In this document: positions 26,139 through 36,206 of the stretch, in pieces
Position numbering within the stretch: the stretch's first letter is position 1
How the letters are laid out: each line of letters begins with the position of its first letter
Assembly (NCBI RefSeq): GCF_900292035.1
Contig: NZ_OMPO01000001.1
Coordinates: 1,495,192-1,559,191, forward strand
Reading direction: 5' to 3'
Length of the DNA: 64,000 bases
DNA from: Blastococcus sp. Marseille-P5729
Lineage (GTDB): Bacteria; Actinomycetota; Actinomycetes; Mycobacteriales; Antricoccaceae
The notes under the pieces: generated by a model
What the model was told of the DNA's origin: nothing
The model's database searches: none
What the model saw: only the letters and a program-made list of their open reading frames with translations
Position numbers and translations under genes: made by a program

Positions 26139-27665
26139 TCAGCTGCGGACCGTGATGTCCACCAGCCGACGCGCGACCTCCAGCGCCGGTTCGCGGTAGA
26201 CGGTCTGCCCGATTCGGGTGCGGCGGTCGATCAGATCCTCGGCGGTGATCGCGAGCTCGTGCTCCAGGGCCCATACGAGCTCAGCGCGCAGCACCGGCAG
26301 GTGCGGCACGACCCGCTCGCGCAGCTCCGGGCGGGAGGCTGCGAGCGCCATCACCTCGTGCGCCTCGATGCCGTAGCGGTGGATCAGTCGCTGGTCCATC
26401 CCGAGCGCCGACAGCCGCCGAAGGGAGGCTGCACCGACGAGGGGCAGATCGCGCGTCTGGCACTCCCCGGCCCAGAGCATGTTCGCTGAGATCAGCCGGT
26501 CGACGGCGTCCTCGGCCATCCGCCGGTAGGTCGTGAGCTTGCCGCCCAGGACGGTGACCGAGCCGGCGTCGGACACCACGACCGCATGCCGCTTCTCCAG
26601 GTCGCCGTGCTTGTCACCGGCCAGGATCGGTCGAACGCCGGCGTACCGGCCTACGACGTCCTCGATCGTCAGATCGACGGCGAGCGCCCGGTTGATCGTC
26701 CCGAGCAGACCGCGCAGGTCGTCGTCCGAGACGGCGATGTCATCGGGCGAGGTGGCCTCGGTGTCCGTCGCGCCCACGAGCACCAGGTCGTCGGACTGCG
26801 GGATGGCGAACACGACGTCGTCCGGCCGCGGGGAGATCGGGACCGCGAGGGCGGTTCGGGGGCGGCCGAGGGTCGCAGCGGGAACCAGCAGGTGCACGCC
26901 CTTGCGGTAGCCCAGCCGCAGCGCAGGCTCCAGCTCCGATGCCCACACGCCCGCCGCGTTGACGACGTGGTTTGCCCGGATCGTCAGCGGATCACCGGTC
27001 AGGTGGTCGACGCAGTGGACCTGGCCATCCTGGATCGCGCGCGCCTCGACCCGGGTGAGGATCGTGGCGCCGTGCTCGGCCGCGGTACGAGCGACGGCAA
27101 TCACCAGGCGCGCGTCGTCCTCGAGCTGGGCATCGAAGGACAGCACTGCACCACTGAGGCCCTCGCGACTCAGGCCGGGGAACAGCCCCTCGGCTTCGGC
27201 GGCCGAGACCTGGCGCGGCGGCGGCAGGACGGCCGAGCGCAGCCCGGTGACGCGGCGCACCAGATCACCGGCGTGGAAGCCCAGCCGGGTCAGTCGCCGG
27301 GTCCGCTTGGAGGTGTCCGGCAGCTCGGGGACCAGCATCGGCATGGCGCGGACCAGGTGGGGCGCGATGCGCTGCATCAGGAGGGTCCGCTCCGCCGAGG
27401 ACTCGACCGCGAGGCCGACGCCGCCGCCCGCCAGGTACCGGGTGCCGCCGTGGATCACCCGGCTGGACGCGCCGCTGGTGCCGCTCGCGAGGTCATCGCG
27501 CTCGACGAGGACCACGCTCAGGCCGCGCGTCACGGCGTCCAGCGCGACGCCGACGCCGGTGATCCCGCCGCCAATCACGACCAGGTCGACCTCGGGGCTC
27601 TCGGTGAGCGCGCGGATCTCCTGCGCGCGACGGGATGCGGAAAGTGATCCAGGGATCTCAGACAC
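26139..27665 (-). CDS. glpD: Aerobic glycerol-3-phosphate dehydrogenase
   Basis: 508 residues. FAD-binding motif VVIGGGITGVGVALDA near residue 29, followed by ERDDLASGTSGASSRVIHGGTRYL, the GlpD signature. The C-terminal helical domain (about 390-500) includes EHELAITAEDLIDRRTRIG. It oxidises glycerol-3-phosphate to dihydroxyacetone phosphate and feeds electrons to quinone at the membrane. Start GTG 27665. Divergent from arcA across a 153-bp spacer with a long palindrome. Confidence 0.93.
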   Translation of the reverse strand: MSEIPGSLSASRRAQEIRALTESPEVDLVVIGGGITGVGVALDAVTRGLSVVLVERDDLASGTSGASSRVIHGGTRYLAGGGVGLAVESSAERTLLMQRIAPHLVRAMPMLVPELPDTSKRTRRLTRLGFHAGDLVRRVTGLRSAVLPPPRQVSAAEAEGLFPGLSREGLSGAVLSFDAQLEDDARLVIAVARTAAEHGATILTRVEARAIQDGQVHCVDHLTGDPLTIRANHVVNAAGVWASELEPALRLGYRKGVHLLVPAATLGRPRTALAVPISPRPDDVVFAIPQSDDLVLVGATDTEATSPDDIAVSDDDLRGLLGTINRALAVDLTIEDVVGRYAGVRPILAGDKHGDLEKRHAVVVSDAGSVTVLGGKLTTYRRMAEDAVDRLISANMLWAGECQTRDLPLVGAASLRRLSALGMDQRLIHRYGIEAHEVMALAASRPELRERVVPHLPVLRAELVWALEHELAITAEDLIDRRTRIGQTVYREPALEVARRLVDITVRS

Positions 27666-27748
27666 GGGTGCCTCGACAAGCTCGCGGGGAAGATACCTCG
27701 AATCTATGCGGCGTCTGCGCGATTCCGGCGGAGGCTGCCCGACCGCGA

Positions 27749-27801
27749 CCCGTTTTTGGGACGAAGCGCTCGCTGAGCGAACGCTTCATTCCAGAAACGG
27801 G
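27749..27801. repeat. 53-base near-perfect palindrome between glpD and arcA
   Basis: The arms CCCGTTTTTGG (27749-27759) and CCAGAAACGGG (27791-27801) enclose GACGAAGCG...CGCTTCATTCC. Most mismatches are G-T, so a transcript of either strand could fold into one long hairpin. It lies 18 bases before the arcA start and could be a transcription attenuator, an operator, or a dispersed palindromic repeat: a related 24-base stretch lies at 10039-10068. Confidence 0.6.
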
Positions 27802-27818
27802 GTGACTATGCTCGGCGG

Positions 27819-29027
27819 GTGAGCGAATCCCCCGCGCCGTACGTCGACAGCGAGGTTGGCCGGCTGCGCACCGTGCTGCTGCACCGACCGGGGCCGGAGC
27901 TGTCCCGCCTCACTCCCCGCAACAACGACGAGCTGCTGTTCGATGGCGTCCCGTGGGTCAGCCGGGCGCAGGAGGAGCACGATCAGTTCGCCGACGTGCT
28001 GCGCTCCCATGGGGTGGAGGTGCTGCTGCTGACCGACCTGCTCACCGAGGCGCTGCAGGCACCGGCGGCCCGCGAGGCCGCGATTGCCGGCGTGCTCGCC
28101 GATCCCCGGCTGGGTGATGATCTGGGGCGGGTCGTACGCGATTATCTCCAGACGCTCTCGGCGGCTGAGCTGGTGGCTGCGCTGATCGGCGGCGTCTCGA
28201 AGACCGAGCTGCCAGGCGGCCGGGGGATCGCGTGGGCGCTGATGGACGCGCATGACTTCGTCGTCTCGCCGCTGCCGAACTGCCTGTTCACCCGCGACTC
28301 GTCGGTCTGGCTGCGTGGTCAGGTGGCGGTCACCTCACTCGCCCTCGAAGCGCGCCGGCGCGAATCGACCCTCACCGGCGTCATCTACGCTCACCACCCG
28401 CGCTTCGCGCTGGCCGACACGCTGTTCACCCCGGACCTGGAGCCATTGGAGGGCGGCGACGTCCTGCTGCTGGCTCCCGGCACGATCGCGGTCGGCGTGG
28501 GTGAGCGGACGACGCCGGCCGGTGCCGAACGGCTGGCGCGGCAGGCCTTCGCGCGAGGGCTGGCCGAGACCGTGCTCGTCGTCCCGATCGCCCAGGACCG
28601 GGCGACGATGCATCTGGACACCGTGTGCACGATGGTGGACCGCGACGCGATGATCGTCTATCCGAACATCGCGGACTCGATGGTGGCCTATCCGCTGACC
28701 GCACCCGAGGGGCCGGACCAGCCGCTGCGGGTGGGCGGCGTCCGTCCGTTCCTGGAGGCCGCGGCCCAGGCGATGGGAGTGGATCGGGTCCGCATGATCG
28801 AGACCGACCTCGACCCGATCGCCGCCGAGCGAGAGCAGTGGGACGACGGCAACAACACCCTGTGTCTGGCGCCCCGACTGGCGGTGGCCTACGAGCGCAA
28901 CCATGCGACGAACGCCGCCCTGGAGGCCGCCGGCATCGAAATCATCGAGATCGCCGGGTCGGAGCTCGGTTCCGGACGCGGCGGACCGAGGTGCATGTCC
29001 TGCCCCATCACCCGCGACCCGTACTAG
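27819..29027 (+). CDS. arcA: Arginine deiminase
   Basis: 402 residues, the usual size. Conserved blocks: LLHRPGPEL near the start, [14 protein letters not shown] with catalytic Asp, ALEGGD-type [21 protein letters not shown] with the catalytic histidine, and the C-terminal [12 protein letters not shown] with the nucleophile C392. It converts arginine to citrulline and ammonia. No arcB, arcC or arcD is adjacent, so the rest of the pathway, if present, lies elsewhere. GTG start at 27819. Confidence 0.95.
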   Translation: MSESPAPYVDSEVGRLRTVLLHRPGPELSRLTPRNNDELLFDGVPWVSRAQEEHDQFADVLRSHGVEVLLLTDLLTEALQAPAAREAAIAGVLADPRLGDDLGRVVRDYLQTLSAAELVAALIGGVSKTELPGGRGIAWALMDAHDFVVSPLPNCLFTRDSSVWLRGQVAVTSLALEARRRESTLTGVIYAHHPRFALADTLFTPDLEPLEGGDVLLLAPGTIAVGVGERTTPAGAERLARQAFARGLAETVLVVPIAQDRATMHLDTVCTMVDRDAMIVYPNIADSMVAYPLTAPEGPDQPLRVGGVRPFLEAAAQAMGVDRVRMIETDLDPIAAEREQWDDGNNTLCLAPRLAVAYERNHATNAALEAAGIEIIEIAGSELGSGRGGPRCMSCPITRDPY

Positions 29028-29030
29028 GCG

Positions 29031-30089
29031 CTACGACGTCGGGTAGATCGTCACTTCGGTCGCCTTGATGGTGAAGGTGACCTGAGTGCCCGGCGTCAGA
29101 TCGAGCTCGGCGAGCGCCTGCGGGGTGACATCGGCGATCAGCGAGCCGGCGCGCAGCCGGACCCGGTCGCCCTGTGGCTCGATGGCAGTCACCGTCACCG
29201 GCAGCGAGTTGCGGGGACTGCCCCCTGGCGCGTCGCGGAACACCGACACCGCCGCAGGTCGGAAGACCGCGACGGCCTGCGCGCCGTTCGCCGGCGTCAG
29301 ACCATCGACCATCCCGCGCACCTCGCGCCCGTCCGCGGTCCGGACGCCGCCGTCCACCCAGGACCCCTCGAGCATGTTTAGCCCCGCGATCCGGGCCGCG
29401 AACGCGCTGCGCGGCTGCGCGAGGACGTCGTGCGCCGACCCTTCCTCGATGACCTTCCCCTCGCCCAGGACGACGATCGTGTCGGCCAGCATGAGCGCAT
29501 CGAGCGCGTCGTGCGTGACGATCACGGCCGTGCGGCCCTCCAGCACCCGGCGCAGCACCTGCCGAAGGGCGGGGGTCACATCGACGTCGAGGGCGGCCAT
29601 CGGCTCGTCGAGCAGCAGCAGACCGGGGTCGGCGGCGAGCGCCCGCGCGATCGCCGCCCGCTGCGCCTGTCCGCCGGACAGCTGCGCCGGCTTGCGCTCG
29701 GCGAGCTCCGGGATGCCGACCTGTTCGAGCCAGTGCCGCGCGGCGGGGTGCGCCTCGGACCGTCGTACGCCGCGGCTGCGGGGCGCGAACGCGACGTTCT
29801 CGAGCACGCTCAGGTGCGGGAACAGCAGCGGATCCTGCGCGAGGGTGGCGATGTGGCGGTTGTGCGGCGGCACGAGGATGTCGCGGCCGTCTGCGCCGAG
29901 CCGGGTCAGCACGTGACCGTCGAGGCTCACCTCGCCGGTGTCGGGGCGCAGCAGCCCGGCGGCGATGCCCAGGATCGTCGACTTCCCCGATCCGTTCGGG
30001 CCCATCAGCGCGACCGTCCGCCCTGCCGGGGCGGTCAGGTCGACGTCCAGGCCGCGCTCGGCGAGCGTGGCACGCAGCCGCAGCGTCAT
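29031..30089 (-). CDS. modC: Molybdate ABC transporter, ATP-binding subunit
   Basis: 352 residues. Walker [10 protein letters not shown] near residue 33, signature LSGGQAQR near 135, Walker [13 protein letters not shown], and a C-terminal TOBE/Mop domain (about 285-350, [19 protein letters not shown]) that distinguishes ModC. The ATG at 30089 overlaps the modB stop (ATGA); the longer open frame upstream runs inside modB and is discarded. Last gene of modABC, converging on arcA with a three-base gap. Confidence 0.93.
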   Translation of the reverse strand: MTLRLRATLAERGLDVDLTAPAGRTVALMGPNGSGKSTILGIAAGLLRPDTGEVSLDGHVLTRLGADGRDILVPPHNRHIATLAQDPLLFPHLSVLENVAFAPRSRGVRRSEAHPAARHWLEQVGIPELAERKPAQLSGGQAQRAAIARALAADPGLLLLDEPMAALDVDVTPALRQVLRRVLEGRTAVIVTHDALDALMLADTIVVLGEGKVIEEGSAHDVLAQPRSAFAARIAGLNMLEGSWVDGGVRTADGREVRGMVDGLTPANGAQAVAVFRPAAVSVFRDAPGGSPRNSLPVTVTAIEPQGDRVRLRAGSLIADVTPQALAELDLTPGTQVTFTIKATEVTIYPTS

Positions 30090-30874
30090 ACCGAGCTCCT
30101 GCTCTGCCGCGCGAGGCCGATGACGAGGACCGCGCCGACGACGAGCACCAGCGAGAGCGCTACCGCTGCGTCGGCGTCGGTCTCCCGCTGCAGATAGATC
30201 TCCAGTGGGAGGGTGCGCGTCACCCCCTGCAGGCTGCCGGCGAAGGTGATGGTCGCGCCGAACTCGCCCAGCGAGCGCGCAAAGGCCAGGACGGCGCCGG
30301 AGACCAGCCCAGGCAGCACCAGCGGCAGGGTCACCCGCCGGAACACCGTCGTCGGACGGGCGCCCAACGAGGCCGCGACCACCTCGTAGCGGTGGCCGGC
30401 GGTCCGCAGCGCACCTTCCAGGCTCACCACCAGGAAGGGCAGGGCCACGAAGGTCTGTGCCAGGACGACGGCCGTCGTCGAGTAGGCGATCTGGAGGCCG
30501 AGCACGTTGAAGGTCTCGCCGAGCAGACCCTTGCGCCCGAAGGTGTACAGCAGCGCGATGCCGCCGACCACTGGCGGGAGCACGAGCGGCAGCAGTACCA
30601 GCGAGCGGACCAGCCGCTGCCCGGGGAAGTCGGCGCGGGCCAGCACGACGGCCATCGGGACCCCGAGGAGGATGCACAGCAGCGTGCTGGTCGCCGACGT
30701 CCGAAGGCTCAGCAGCAGCGCCGCCGTCGAGCTCTCGGAGGTGATGAGCCCGAGGAAGTTGGTCCAGTCGACCCGCAGCACCATAGCCAGCAGTGGGAGC
30801 AGCACGAACGCTGCTCCCACTGCCGCAGGGACGAAGATCCATCTGGGGACGCCGACGTCGCGCCCCGCCCCCAC
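30086..30874 (-). CDS. modB: Molybdate ABC transporter, permease subunit
   Basis: 262 residues with five to six helices. The cytoplasmic EAA loop is in [26 protein letters not shown] (about 170-195). The context between the binding protein and a TOBE-containing ATPase fixes the assignment as ModB. GTG start at 30874, five bases after the modA stop. Confidence 0.93.
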   Translation of the reverse strand: MGAGRDVGVPRWIFVPAAVGAAFVLLPLLAMVLRVDWTNFLGLITSESSTAALLLSLRTSATSTLLCILLGVPMAVVLARADFPGQRLVRSLVLLPLVLPPVVGGIALLYTFGRKGLLGETFNVLGLQIAYSTTAVVLAQTFVALPFLVVSLEGALRTAGHRYEVVAASLGARPTTVFRRVTLPLVLPGLVSGAVLAFARSLGEFGATITFAGSLQGVTRTLPLEIYLQRETDADAAVALSLVLVVGAVLVIGLARQSRSSV

Positions 30875-30879
30875 CCGGT

Positions 30880-31665
30880 TCAGGGCGCCCCGAATCCGGC
30901 CTCGCTCAGCACTTGCTGGCCTTCCTCACCGGTGACCAGGTCGATGAACTCCTGGGCAAGATCGGCGTGCTGAGAGTCCTTCACCTCTGCGATGGGGTAC
31001 CTGTTGACGACGGCGTCCGACTCCGGGAAGTCGATGGCTTCGACCTTGTCACCGGCGCTCTTTGCGTCCGTGACGTACACCAGGCCGGCGTCCGCCTCGC
31101 CCGAGGTCACCTTGGTGAGGACGTCGGTCACGGACTGCTCCTCGCTCACCGGCTTGAGGTCCAGCCCGGCCGATTCGGCGACCTTCTGAGTGGCTGATCC
31201 GCACGGCACCTGCGGGGCGCAGATGACGAGGTTCAGGCCGTCCTTGGCGAGGTCCTGCAGGGAGGCGACGCCGGCCGGGTTGTCCGGCGGTACGGCGATC
31301 GTGAGCGTGTTCGTGGCGAAGATCTTCGGCTCGCTGCCGTTCAGGCCGTCGTCGGTCAGCTTCTTCATGTTGTTCTCGTCAGCCGAGGCGAAGACGTCGG
31401 CCGCGGCGCCGCCCTGGATCTGGGCGACCAGGTCCGACGACCCGGCGAAGCTGAATTGGAGCGTCACACCTTCGTGCTCGCTCTCGAACTGCTTGCCCAG
31501 CTCCTCGAAGGTGGACTTCAGCGAGGCGGCGGCGAAGACGGTCAGCGTGACGCTGTCCGCGGATCCACCATCGCCCGAGCCGTTGCCGGAGTGGTCCTCG
31601 TCGCCGCCGCACGCTGCGGTGGCGACGATGACCACCGCTAGAAGCAGGATCCAGAGTCGTCGCAT
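30880..31665 (-). CDS. modA: Molybdate-binding lipoprotein
   Basis: 261 residues. Signal peptide with lipobox ATAAC (lipid on C19), a short Gly/Ser/Asp linker, then the periplasmic-binding domain starting [20 protein letters not shown], the ModA signature, with [22 protein letters not shown] lining the oxyanion site. ATG 31665 follows GGGAGG. First gene of modABC, importing molybdate (or tungstate) for the molybdopterin enzymes whose cofactor genes lie at 47-50 kb. Confidence 0.95.
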   Translation of the reverse strand: MRRLWILLLAVVIVATAACGGDEDHSGNGSGDGGSADSVTLTVFAAASLKSTFEELGKQFESEHEGVTLQFSFAGSSDLVAQIQGGAAADVFASADENNMKKLTDDGLNGSEPKIFATNTLTIAVPPDNPAGVASLQDLAKDGLNLVICAPQVPCGSATQKVAESAGLDLKPVSEEQSVTDVLTKVTSGEADAGLVYVTDAKSAGDKVEAIDFPESDAVVNRYPIAEVKDSQHADLAQEFIDLVTGEEGQQVLSEAGFGAP

Positions 31666-31750
31666 GTGTCCTCCCATAGCCACCAACGGACATTCAGCTG
31701 CGGCTGATTCACGACAATATCACCGCACTTGCGAAGCGGTTTTCGGGTTA

Positions 31751-31837
31751 GCGAGAGGGCATGCACCGAGCGGGAGGACATTAATCCCCTCCCGCTCGCC
31801 GTAATCCCGCTCGCTCAGGGCAACCCCTCTCGCGCGG
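31751..31837. repeat. Palindromic intergenic element, copy 1
   Basis: Between modA and the DUF885 gene lies GCGAGAGGG...GAGCGGGAGG...ATTAATCCCCTCCCGCTCG...AACCCCTCTCGCGC, a set of nested inverted repeats. The same pieces (GCGAGAGGG, ATTAATCCCCTC, AACCCCTCT) recur in the same order near 41.9 kb, also just upstream of a plus-strand gene. Confidence 0.55.
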
Positions 31838-31877
31838 CAGCGCCTTCCCCGCGCCGGCAGCCATTAGATTGACCGGG

Positions 31878-33563
31878 ATGCCCCAGCCAGTTGAGACACC
31901 CGACCCCCAGGCCCGGACGCCGACCGAGGTTGACGCGATCGCCGACGGCTATCTCGACGACCTGCTACAGCTCAGCCCGATCGAGGCCACCCGCCAGGGC
32001 CTGCCGACCCGTCAGGACGAGTACGACGACTACTCCCCCGCCGGCATCGCCGCCAAGACCGATCTGGCGCGCACGGCACTGGCGAGCCTGGAGCGCGCCG
32101 AGCCGTCGGACGACGTCGACGTCGTCACTGTGGCGGCGATGCGCGAGCGGCTCGGCCTGGAGATCGAGCGTGCCGACGCGCGGCTGACCGCCGGGGCGCT
32201 CAACAGCATCCACTCGCCCTTCCAGTGGCTGCGCGACACGATCGACCTCATGCCCACCGCGCACGACGACGACTGGGCGATGATCGGCCGTCGCTTGCAG
32301 AGCCTGCCGTCCGCCTTCGATCACTACTTCGAAGGACTTCGATATGCTGCGGACGGCGGAGTCCGTGCGGCCCGCCGGCAGGTCCAGGCCTGCATCGACC
32401 AGGCCCACTCACTGACCGCTCCCGACGGCTACTTCGCCACGCTGGTTGCAAACTCGAGCGCAACCGGCACGGCGCACGACGAGCTCCGCCGCGGCGTGGA
32501 GGCCGCAGCGACCGCCTACCGGACCGCGGCGAGACGACTCACGGAGGAGTGGTTGCCCGCCGCGCCCGAGCGCGACGCGGTCGGGATCGAGCGGTATCAG
32601 CTCGAGTCGCGGGTGTTCCTGGGCGAGAGCATCGACCTCGCGGACGCCTACGCCTGGGGCCAGGAGGAACTCGCGCGGATCACGTCGCTGATGCAGCAGA
32701 CCGCCGAGCAGATCCAGCCCGGCGCCACGGTCGGTGAGGCGATCGACGCGCTGGACGCCGACCCCCGCTACCAGCTGCACGGCACCGATGCGCTGATGGC
32801 CTGGATGCAGCACAAGGCCGATGAGGCCATCGACGTCCTGAACGGCGCGCACTTCGACATCCCCGAGCCGGTACGGCGGATCGAATGCCTCATCTCGCCG
32901 AGCAGCTCCGGTGGTGTCTACTACACCGCGCCGTCCGAGGACTTCTCCCGCCCGGGCCGAATGTGGTGGTCGGTGGGCAAGAACACGACCCGCTTCGTCA
33001 CCTGGCGCCGGCTGACCACCGTCTACCACGAGGGCGTGCCCGGTCACCACCTGCAGCTGGGCCAGACGGTCTACCGGGCCACCCTGCTGAACCGGTGGCG
33101 GCGGATGGGCTGCTGGGTGTCCGGGCACGGCGAGGGCTGGGCGCTATACAGCGAGTGGCTGATGTCCGAGCTGGGCTACTTGAACGATCCGGCGTACCGG
33201 ATGGGCATGCTCAACTCGCAGTCGCTGCGCGCCACGCGGGTGGTGCTCGACATCGGCATCCACTGCGGGTTCGAGGCACCCGCGGAGGTCGGCGGTGGGC
33301 GCTGGAGCTTCGGTAAGGCGTCGGAGTACTTCGCGGCCAAGGTGCACATGGCGGAGGGTTTCCGGCGCCGCGAGCTGGTCCGCTATCTCGGGTGGCCGGG
33401 CCAGGCCCCGTCCTACAAGATCGGCGAGCGGGCCTGGCTGCAGCTGCGCGAGGAGAACCACCGCCGGGACGGCGCCGCCTTCGACCTGAAGGCCTTCCAC
33501 CGCCGCGCGCTCGACATCGGCTCGGTCGGGCTCGACACCTTGCGCCGCGCCCTCCTCCCCTGA
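31878..33563 (+). CDS. DUF885 family protein (putative zinc carboxypeptidase-like)
   Basis: 561 residues, the usual length of DUF885 (PF05960). The family zinc-site motif HEGVPGHHLQ is near residue 385, and a second acidic/histidine stretch SGHGEGWALYSEWL follows about 45 residues later. No signal peptide is visible, so it is probably cytoplasmic. The metallopeptidase activity is inferred from the HExxxHH pattern; substrates are unknown. The ATG at 31878 is chosen over a TTG three codons upstream. Confidence 0.85.
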   Translation: MPQPVETPDPQARTPTEVDAIADGYLDDLLQLSPIEATRQGLPTRQDEYDDYSPAGIAAKTDLARTALASLERAEPSDDVDVVTVAAMRERLGLEIERADARLTAGALNSIHSPFQWLRDTIDLMPTAHDDDWAMIGRRLQSLPSAFDHYFEGLRYAADGGVRAARRQVQACIDQAHSLTAPDGYFATLVANSSATGTAHDELRRGVEAAATAYRTAARRLTEEWLPAAPERDAVGIERYQLESRVFLGESIDLADAYAWGQEELARITSLMQQTAEQIQPGATVGEAIDALDADPRYQLHGTDALMAWMQHKADEAIDVLNGAHFDIPEPVRRIECLISPSSSGGVYYTAPSEDFSRPGRMWWSVGKNTTRFVTWRRLTTVYHEGVPGHHLQLGQTVYRATLLNRWRRMGCWVSGHGEGWALYSEWLMSELGYLNDPAYRMGMLNSQSLRATRVVLDIGIHCGFEAPAEVGGGRWSFGKASEYFAAKVHMAEGFRRRELVRYLGWPGQAPSYKIGERAWLQLREENHRRDGAAFDLKAFHRRALDIGSVGLDTLRRALLP

Positions 33564-33575
33564 GGTCCTCCCTCG

Positions 33576-34463
33576 CTAGCTCGCGTGTGAGACAGGGCAG
33601 CCAGGCGCCTGCTTCGGGAAGCTGCCGAGCTCGGCCAGCGGCGGAACGCCGGTCTTCTTGTAGTAGGTGAAGCTGCGGTCGTCCTGGGCCTTCTTGGGCC
33701 GGCGCCGCGCCGGCATCCGCGAGAGCACCTTGCCGCGCAACTTCAGCGCACCACGCGAGATGAGCTCGACGGGCTTGGGTGGGGCGTCGTACCGGAACGC
33801 CGCGCGCAGGGGCTGGTCCATGATCGACCGGGCGAACAGGTCGATGAGCGGGCGCACCGGCTTCGGGTAGAAGGACGCCATGAGGTCCTTCGTCGCATCA
33901 GCGACCCGGCGGCCGCCCTCGTCGAAAGCGAAGTGCTCGGCCTCGTAGGCATCCAGCGCGGCACAGAATTCCTGCCAGGTCTGCGGGATGTCCTTGATGT
34001 TCATGTGCCGCCCCAGCGTGCGGTAGTAGTTCGCGGTCGCGATCTTCTCCTGCTCCATCATCGGGCGGTAGCCGTAAGCGTCCATCCAGCGGATCGGCGT
34101 CGCGACGAAGGTGCACAGCACGTAGCGCATGTCGTCATTGGAGATCTCGTATGCACCGTGCATCTGATTGATTCGGCGGATCGCCGTGCGTGCATCCGGG
34201 TGCTCGAAGCCCTTCAGCAGCGGCTCCTCCAGCAGGATCGAGGTGTCGTCGTAACGCTTCTGCGCGCGCTCGGTGAATTCGCCGGTCGTGTCGAGCAGCC
34301 CTCCGACCGACGGCACAGCATAGGTGCGGTAGAGCGCGAACGACAGCGCCTGCAGGGTGTCCCACGGAAATTCGTGCATGGAGGAGATGCGCAGGATCTC
34401 CAGCCAGTCGGTCTGCGGATCGAGTGTGGCGATCTTCTTCTGCCAGTGGTCGCGCGTGAGCAT
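33576..34463 (-). CDS. MpaB/latex-clearing-like oxygenase family protein (DUF2236)
   Basis: 295 residues. The pattern WDTLQALSFALYRTYAVPSVGGLL, ERAQKRYDDTSILL, IRRINQMHGAY and DDMRYVLCTFVATPIRWMDAYGYR matches the DUF2236/MpaB family of b-type heme proteins, which includes rubber oxygenase Lcp. The histidine of QMHGAY and the RKR-type arginines are candidate heme-site residues. Many actinomycetes carry several such genes of unknown substrate. It converges on the DUF885 gene. Confidence 0.82.
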   Translation of the reverse strand: MLTRDHWQKKIATLDPQTDWLEILRISSMHEFPWDTLQALSFALYRTYAVPSVGGLLDTTGEFTERAQKRYDDTSILLEEPLLKGFEHPDARTAIRRINQMHGAYEISNDDMRYVLCTFVATPIRWMDAYGYRPMMEQEKIATANYYRTLGRHMNIKDIPQTWQEFCAALDAYEAEHFAFDEGGRRVADATKDLMASFYPKPVRPLIDLFARSIMDQPLRAAFRYDAPPKPVELISRGALKLRGKVLSRMPARRRPKKAQDDRSFTYYKKTGVPPLAELGSFPKQAPGCPVSHAS

Positions 34464-34544
34464 GGCCGGCCTCCAGGTCGGGGTGGATTGAGCAATGAGA
34501 GCAACAAACTGATCGGTGTGTCAACTAATCACGGAAAGTGCAGG

Positions 34545-34766
34545 CGGCGGGCGTCAGATTGTTCGGCCTGAGCGCGCCCCACATCCGCCGCAAGCCACTC
34601 GACCGGTTCAGCGACGTGCTGATGCCCGGACGCCGAGGTGTGGACCGGCGTCCTGCCAACCGCACTGTCCTACCGCGAGCCGCAGACCGCGGCCGAGAGC
34701 ACAGTCGCGGAGGTGTCGGCGTCGGTGCGCCGGCTGGTGGAGCGCTCTATCGAAGCGAGACCTGGC
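34545..34766 (+). pseudogene. Degraded C-terminal fragment, pyridoxamine 5'-phosphate oxidase-like
   Basis: The gap between the MpaB-like gene and the DUF5926 gene has no intact gene. A plus-strand frame beginning at 34623 reads DAEVWTGVLPTALSYREPQT followed by a helix-like AESTVAEVSASVRRLVERSI, which resembles the C-terminal end of FMN-binding PPOX-family proteins (VWxGVLP...). An in-frame stop at 34620 and no start codon show that only a remnant is left. The assignment rests on this short motif. Confidence 0.3.
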
Positions 34767-35643
34767 GACCGATGACACCCGCGCGGGCGCGGCGCTCGGC
34801 CTCGTTCAGCGGCTCGTCGCTCGCCATTGCCTTCTCGAGCTTGGCCTGCATGTCGGCGGTCGGCTTTTCGAACTCATCGGGATGCGCGTCGATCGAGACA
34901 TCCCACACGGGCACGAGGACACCGTGGCCGCGGAACTGGCCGGCGAAGCGAGTGCCCTCGCCGAGGTTCAGCTCACCGGCGGCCGACAGCCGGGCCAGCG
35001 CGTCGAGCAGCTTGTCCTCGTCGTACGGCATCGGCCACCGCACGTGCGCCTTGGGCCCGGGCGCGCACCAGTAGGCCGCCTCGACACCCTGCAGCCGCAC
35101 CGTCGGGAAGACCGTGTCGTTGGCGCGTTCCATCGAGGCGCGCACCTCCGGGGGCTGCCGGTCGGCGTCCACCAGCCAGAACGAGAAGTCGTCGTGCACG
35201 GTGACCTCGAGCGGGTCGTCGGTGAGGATGTCGGCGAGCGTCGGCCCGTCGAGCGGCGCGAACTCGATCGGCAGCAGGTCGCCCGGCTGGGCGTCGAGCG
35301 CTCGCAGCAGCGCGTGCGCGATGTCCCGCGAGGGGTCGGACGACGGAATGGTGGTCTGCGCCGCGACGAAGATCGAGTCGTCCTCGCGCACCATCGCCGG
35401 CACCGCCATCGGCAGCACGGTGGCCAGGGTGATCTCGCGGTCCGTCCCGTCCTTCAGCCTCAGCGGGGCGGTGGCCGCCGGCACCAGCTCGCGCAGAGCA
35501 ACCCAGTCGCACTCGCTCGGCGTCCCCTCGAACGATCGCGCGACGATCGGCCGGTCGACCCTCTTGACCCGCTCGCGCTTGGGGGCGCCGGCCGCGGCGT
35601 GGCGCTCGGCGTTCTTCTGCCTCCGCTCGGACTTCTTGCTCAT
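34747..35643 (-). CDS. DUF5926 family protein
   Basis: 298 residues. Strongly basic N-terminus (MSKKSERRQKNAERHAA) followed by an all-soluble domain, with WVALRELVPAATAPL, PSRDIAHALLRALDAQPGD and FAGQFRGHGVLVPVWD, a pattern conserved across actinobacteria and annotated as DUF5926 or, loosely, as SecA-related. Function unknown. Divergent from the DUF3054 gene; its stop overlaps the end of the degraded fragment on the other strand. Confidence 0.85.
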   Translation of the reverse strand: MSKKSERRQKNAERHAAAGAPKRERVKRVDRPIVARSFEGTPSECDWVALRELVPAATAPLRLKDGTDREITLATVLPMAVPAMVREDDSIFVAAQTTIPSSDPSRDIAHALLRALDAQPGDLLPIEFAPLDGPTLADILTDDPLEVTVHDDFSFWLVDADRQPPEVRASMERANDTVFPTVRLQGVEAAYWCAPGPKAHVRWPMPYDEDKLLDALARLSAAGELNLGEGTRFAGQFRGHGVLVPVWDVSIDAHPDEFEKPTADMQAKLEKAMASDEPLNEAERRARAGVIGRQVSLR

Positions 35644-35727
35644 GACGCATCAGCCTAGTCGGCTGATGTTGGTCACTCCTGCGCGGCTGGGCATGCGTGC
35701 GCCGCCGAAATCGGGGAGGCTCGGTGC

Positions 35728-36099
35728 GTGCCTGTCATCGTTGTCTTCGCCATCGACGTCGTTCTGACGATCGCCTTCGCCATCATCGGCCGCGCCAGCC
35801 ACGAGCACGGCCTGACGCTGGGCGGGATCGCGCAGACTGCGTGGCCGTTCCTCGTCGGTCTCGTCGTCGGCTGGCTCGTCGCCACGATGATCGCCAAGGG
35901 CTACCCCACCACCTGGCGGACGGCGTGGCCGGTCTGGATCATCACCGTCTTGGTCGGCATGCTGCTGCGCCAGTTCACCGGCCAGGGCACCGCTGCGGCG
36001 TTTGTCGCGGTCGCCACGCTCACCCTCGGCGTCCTCCTCATCGGGTGGCGGCTGCTCGCCTCGACGGCCCTGCGGCAGAACACCCCCACCGCGCAGTGA
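35728..36099 (+). CDS. DUF3054 family membrane protein
   Basis: 123 residues with four hydrophobic helices (about 2-18, 34-54, 68-82, 88-110). The GRASHEHGLTLGGI loop and the TAWPFLVGLVVGW segment are the DUF3054 signature, an actinobacterial family of unknown role. GTG start at 35728, no strong ribosome-binding site. Confidence 0.85.
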   Translation: MPVIVVFAIDVVLTIAFAIIGRASHEHGLTLGGIAQTAWPFLVGLVVGWLVATMIAKGYPTTWRTAWPVWIITVLVGMLLRQFTGQGTAAAFVAVATLTLGVLLIGWRLLASTALRQNTPTAQ

Positions 36100-36206
36100 C
36101 GCGGACCACTATCATTTCTCGGTGACGTGCCCGGGGTGCGGTCCGTGGGGCCGGCGCATGGGCGACGACGTCTTTGCTGCACGACTACCGAAAGCGAGTA
36201 CCCCAG

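Noticed and set aside
30090-30842. Upstream extension of modC
   Set aside because: The extension is the modB gene read in another frame; modC homologues start at the ATG at 30089.
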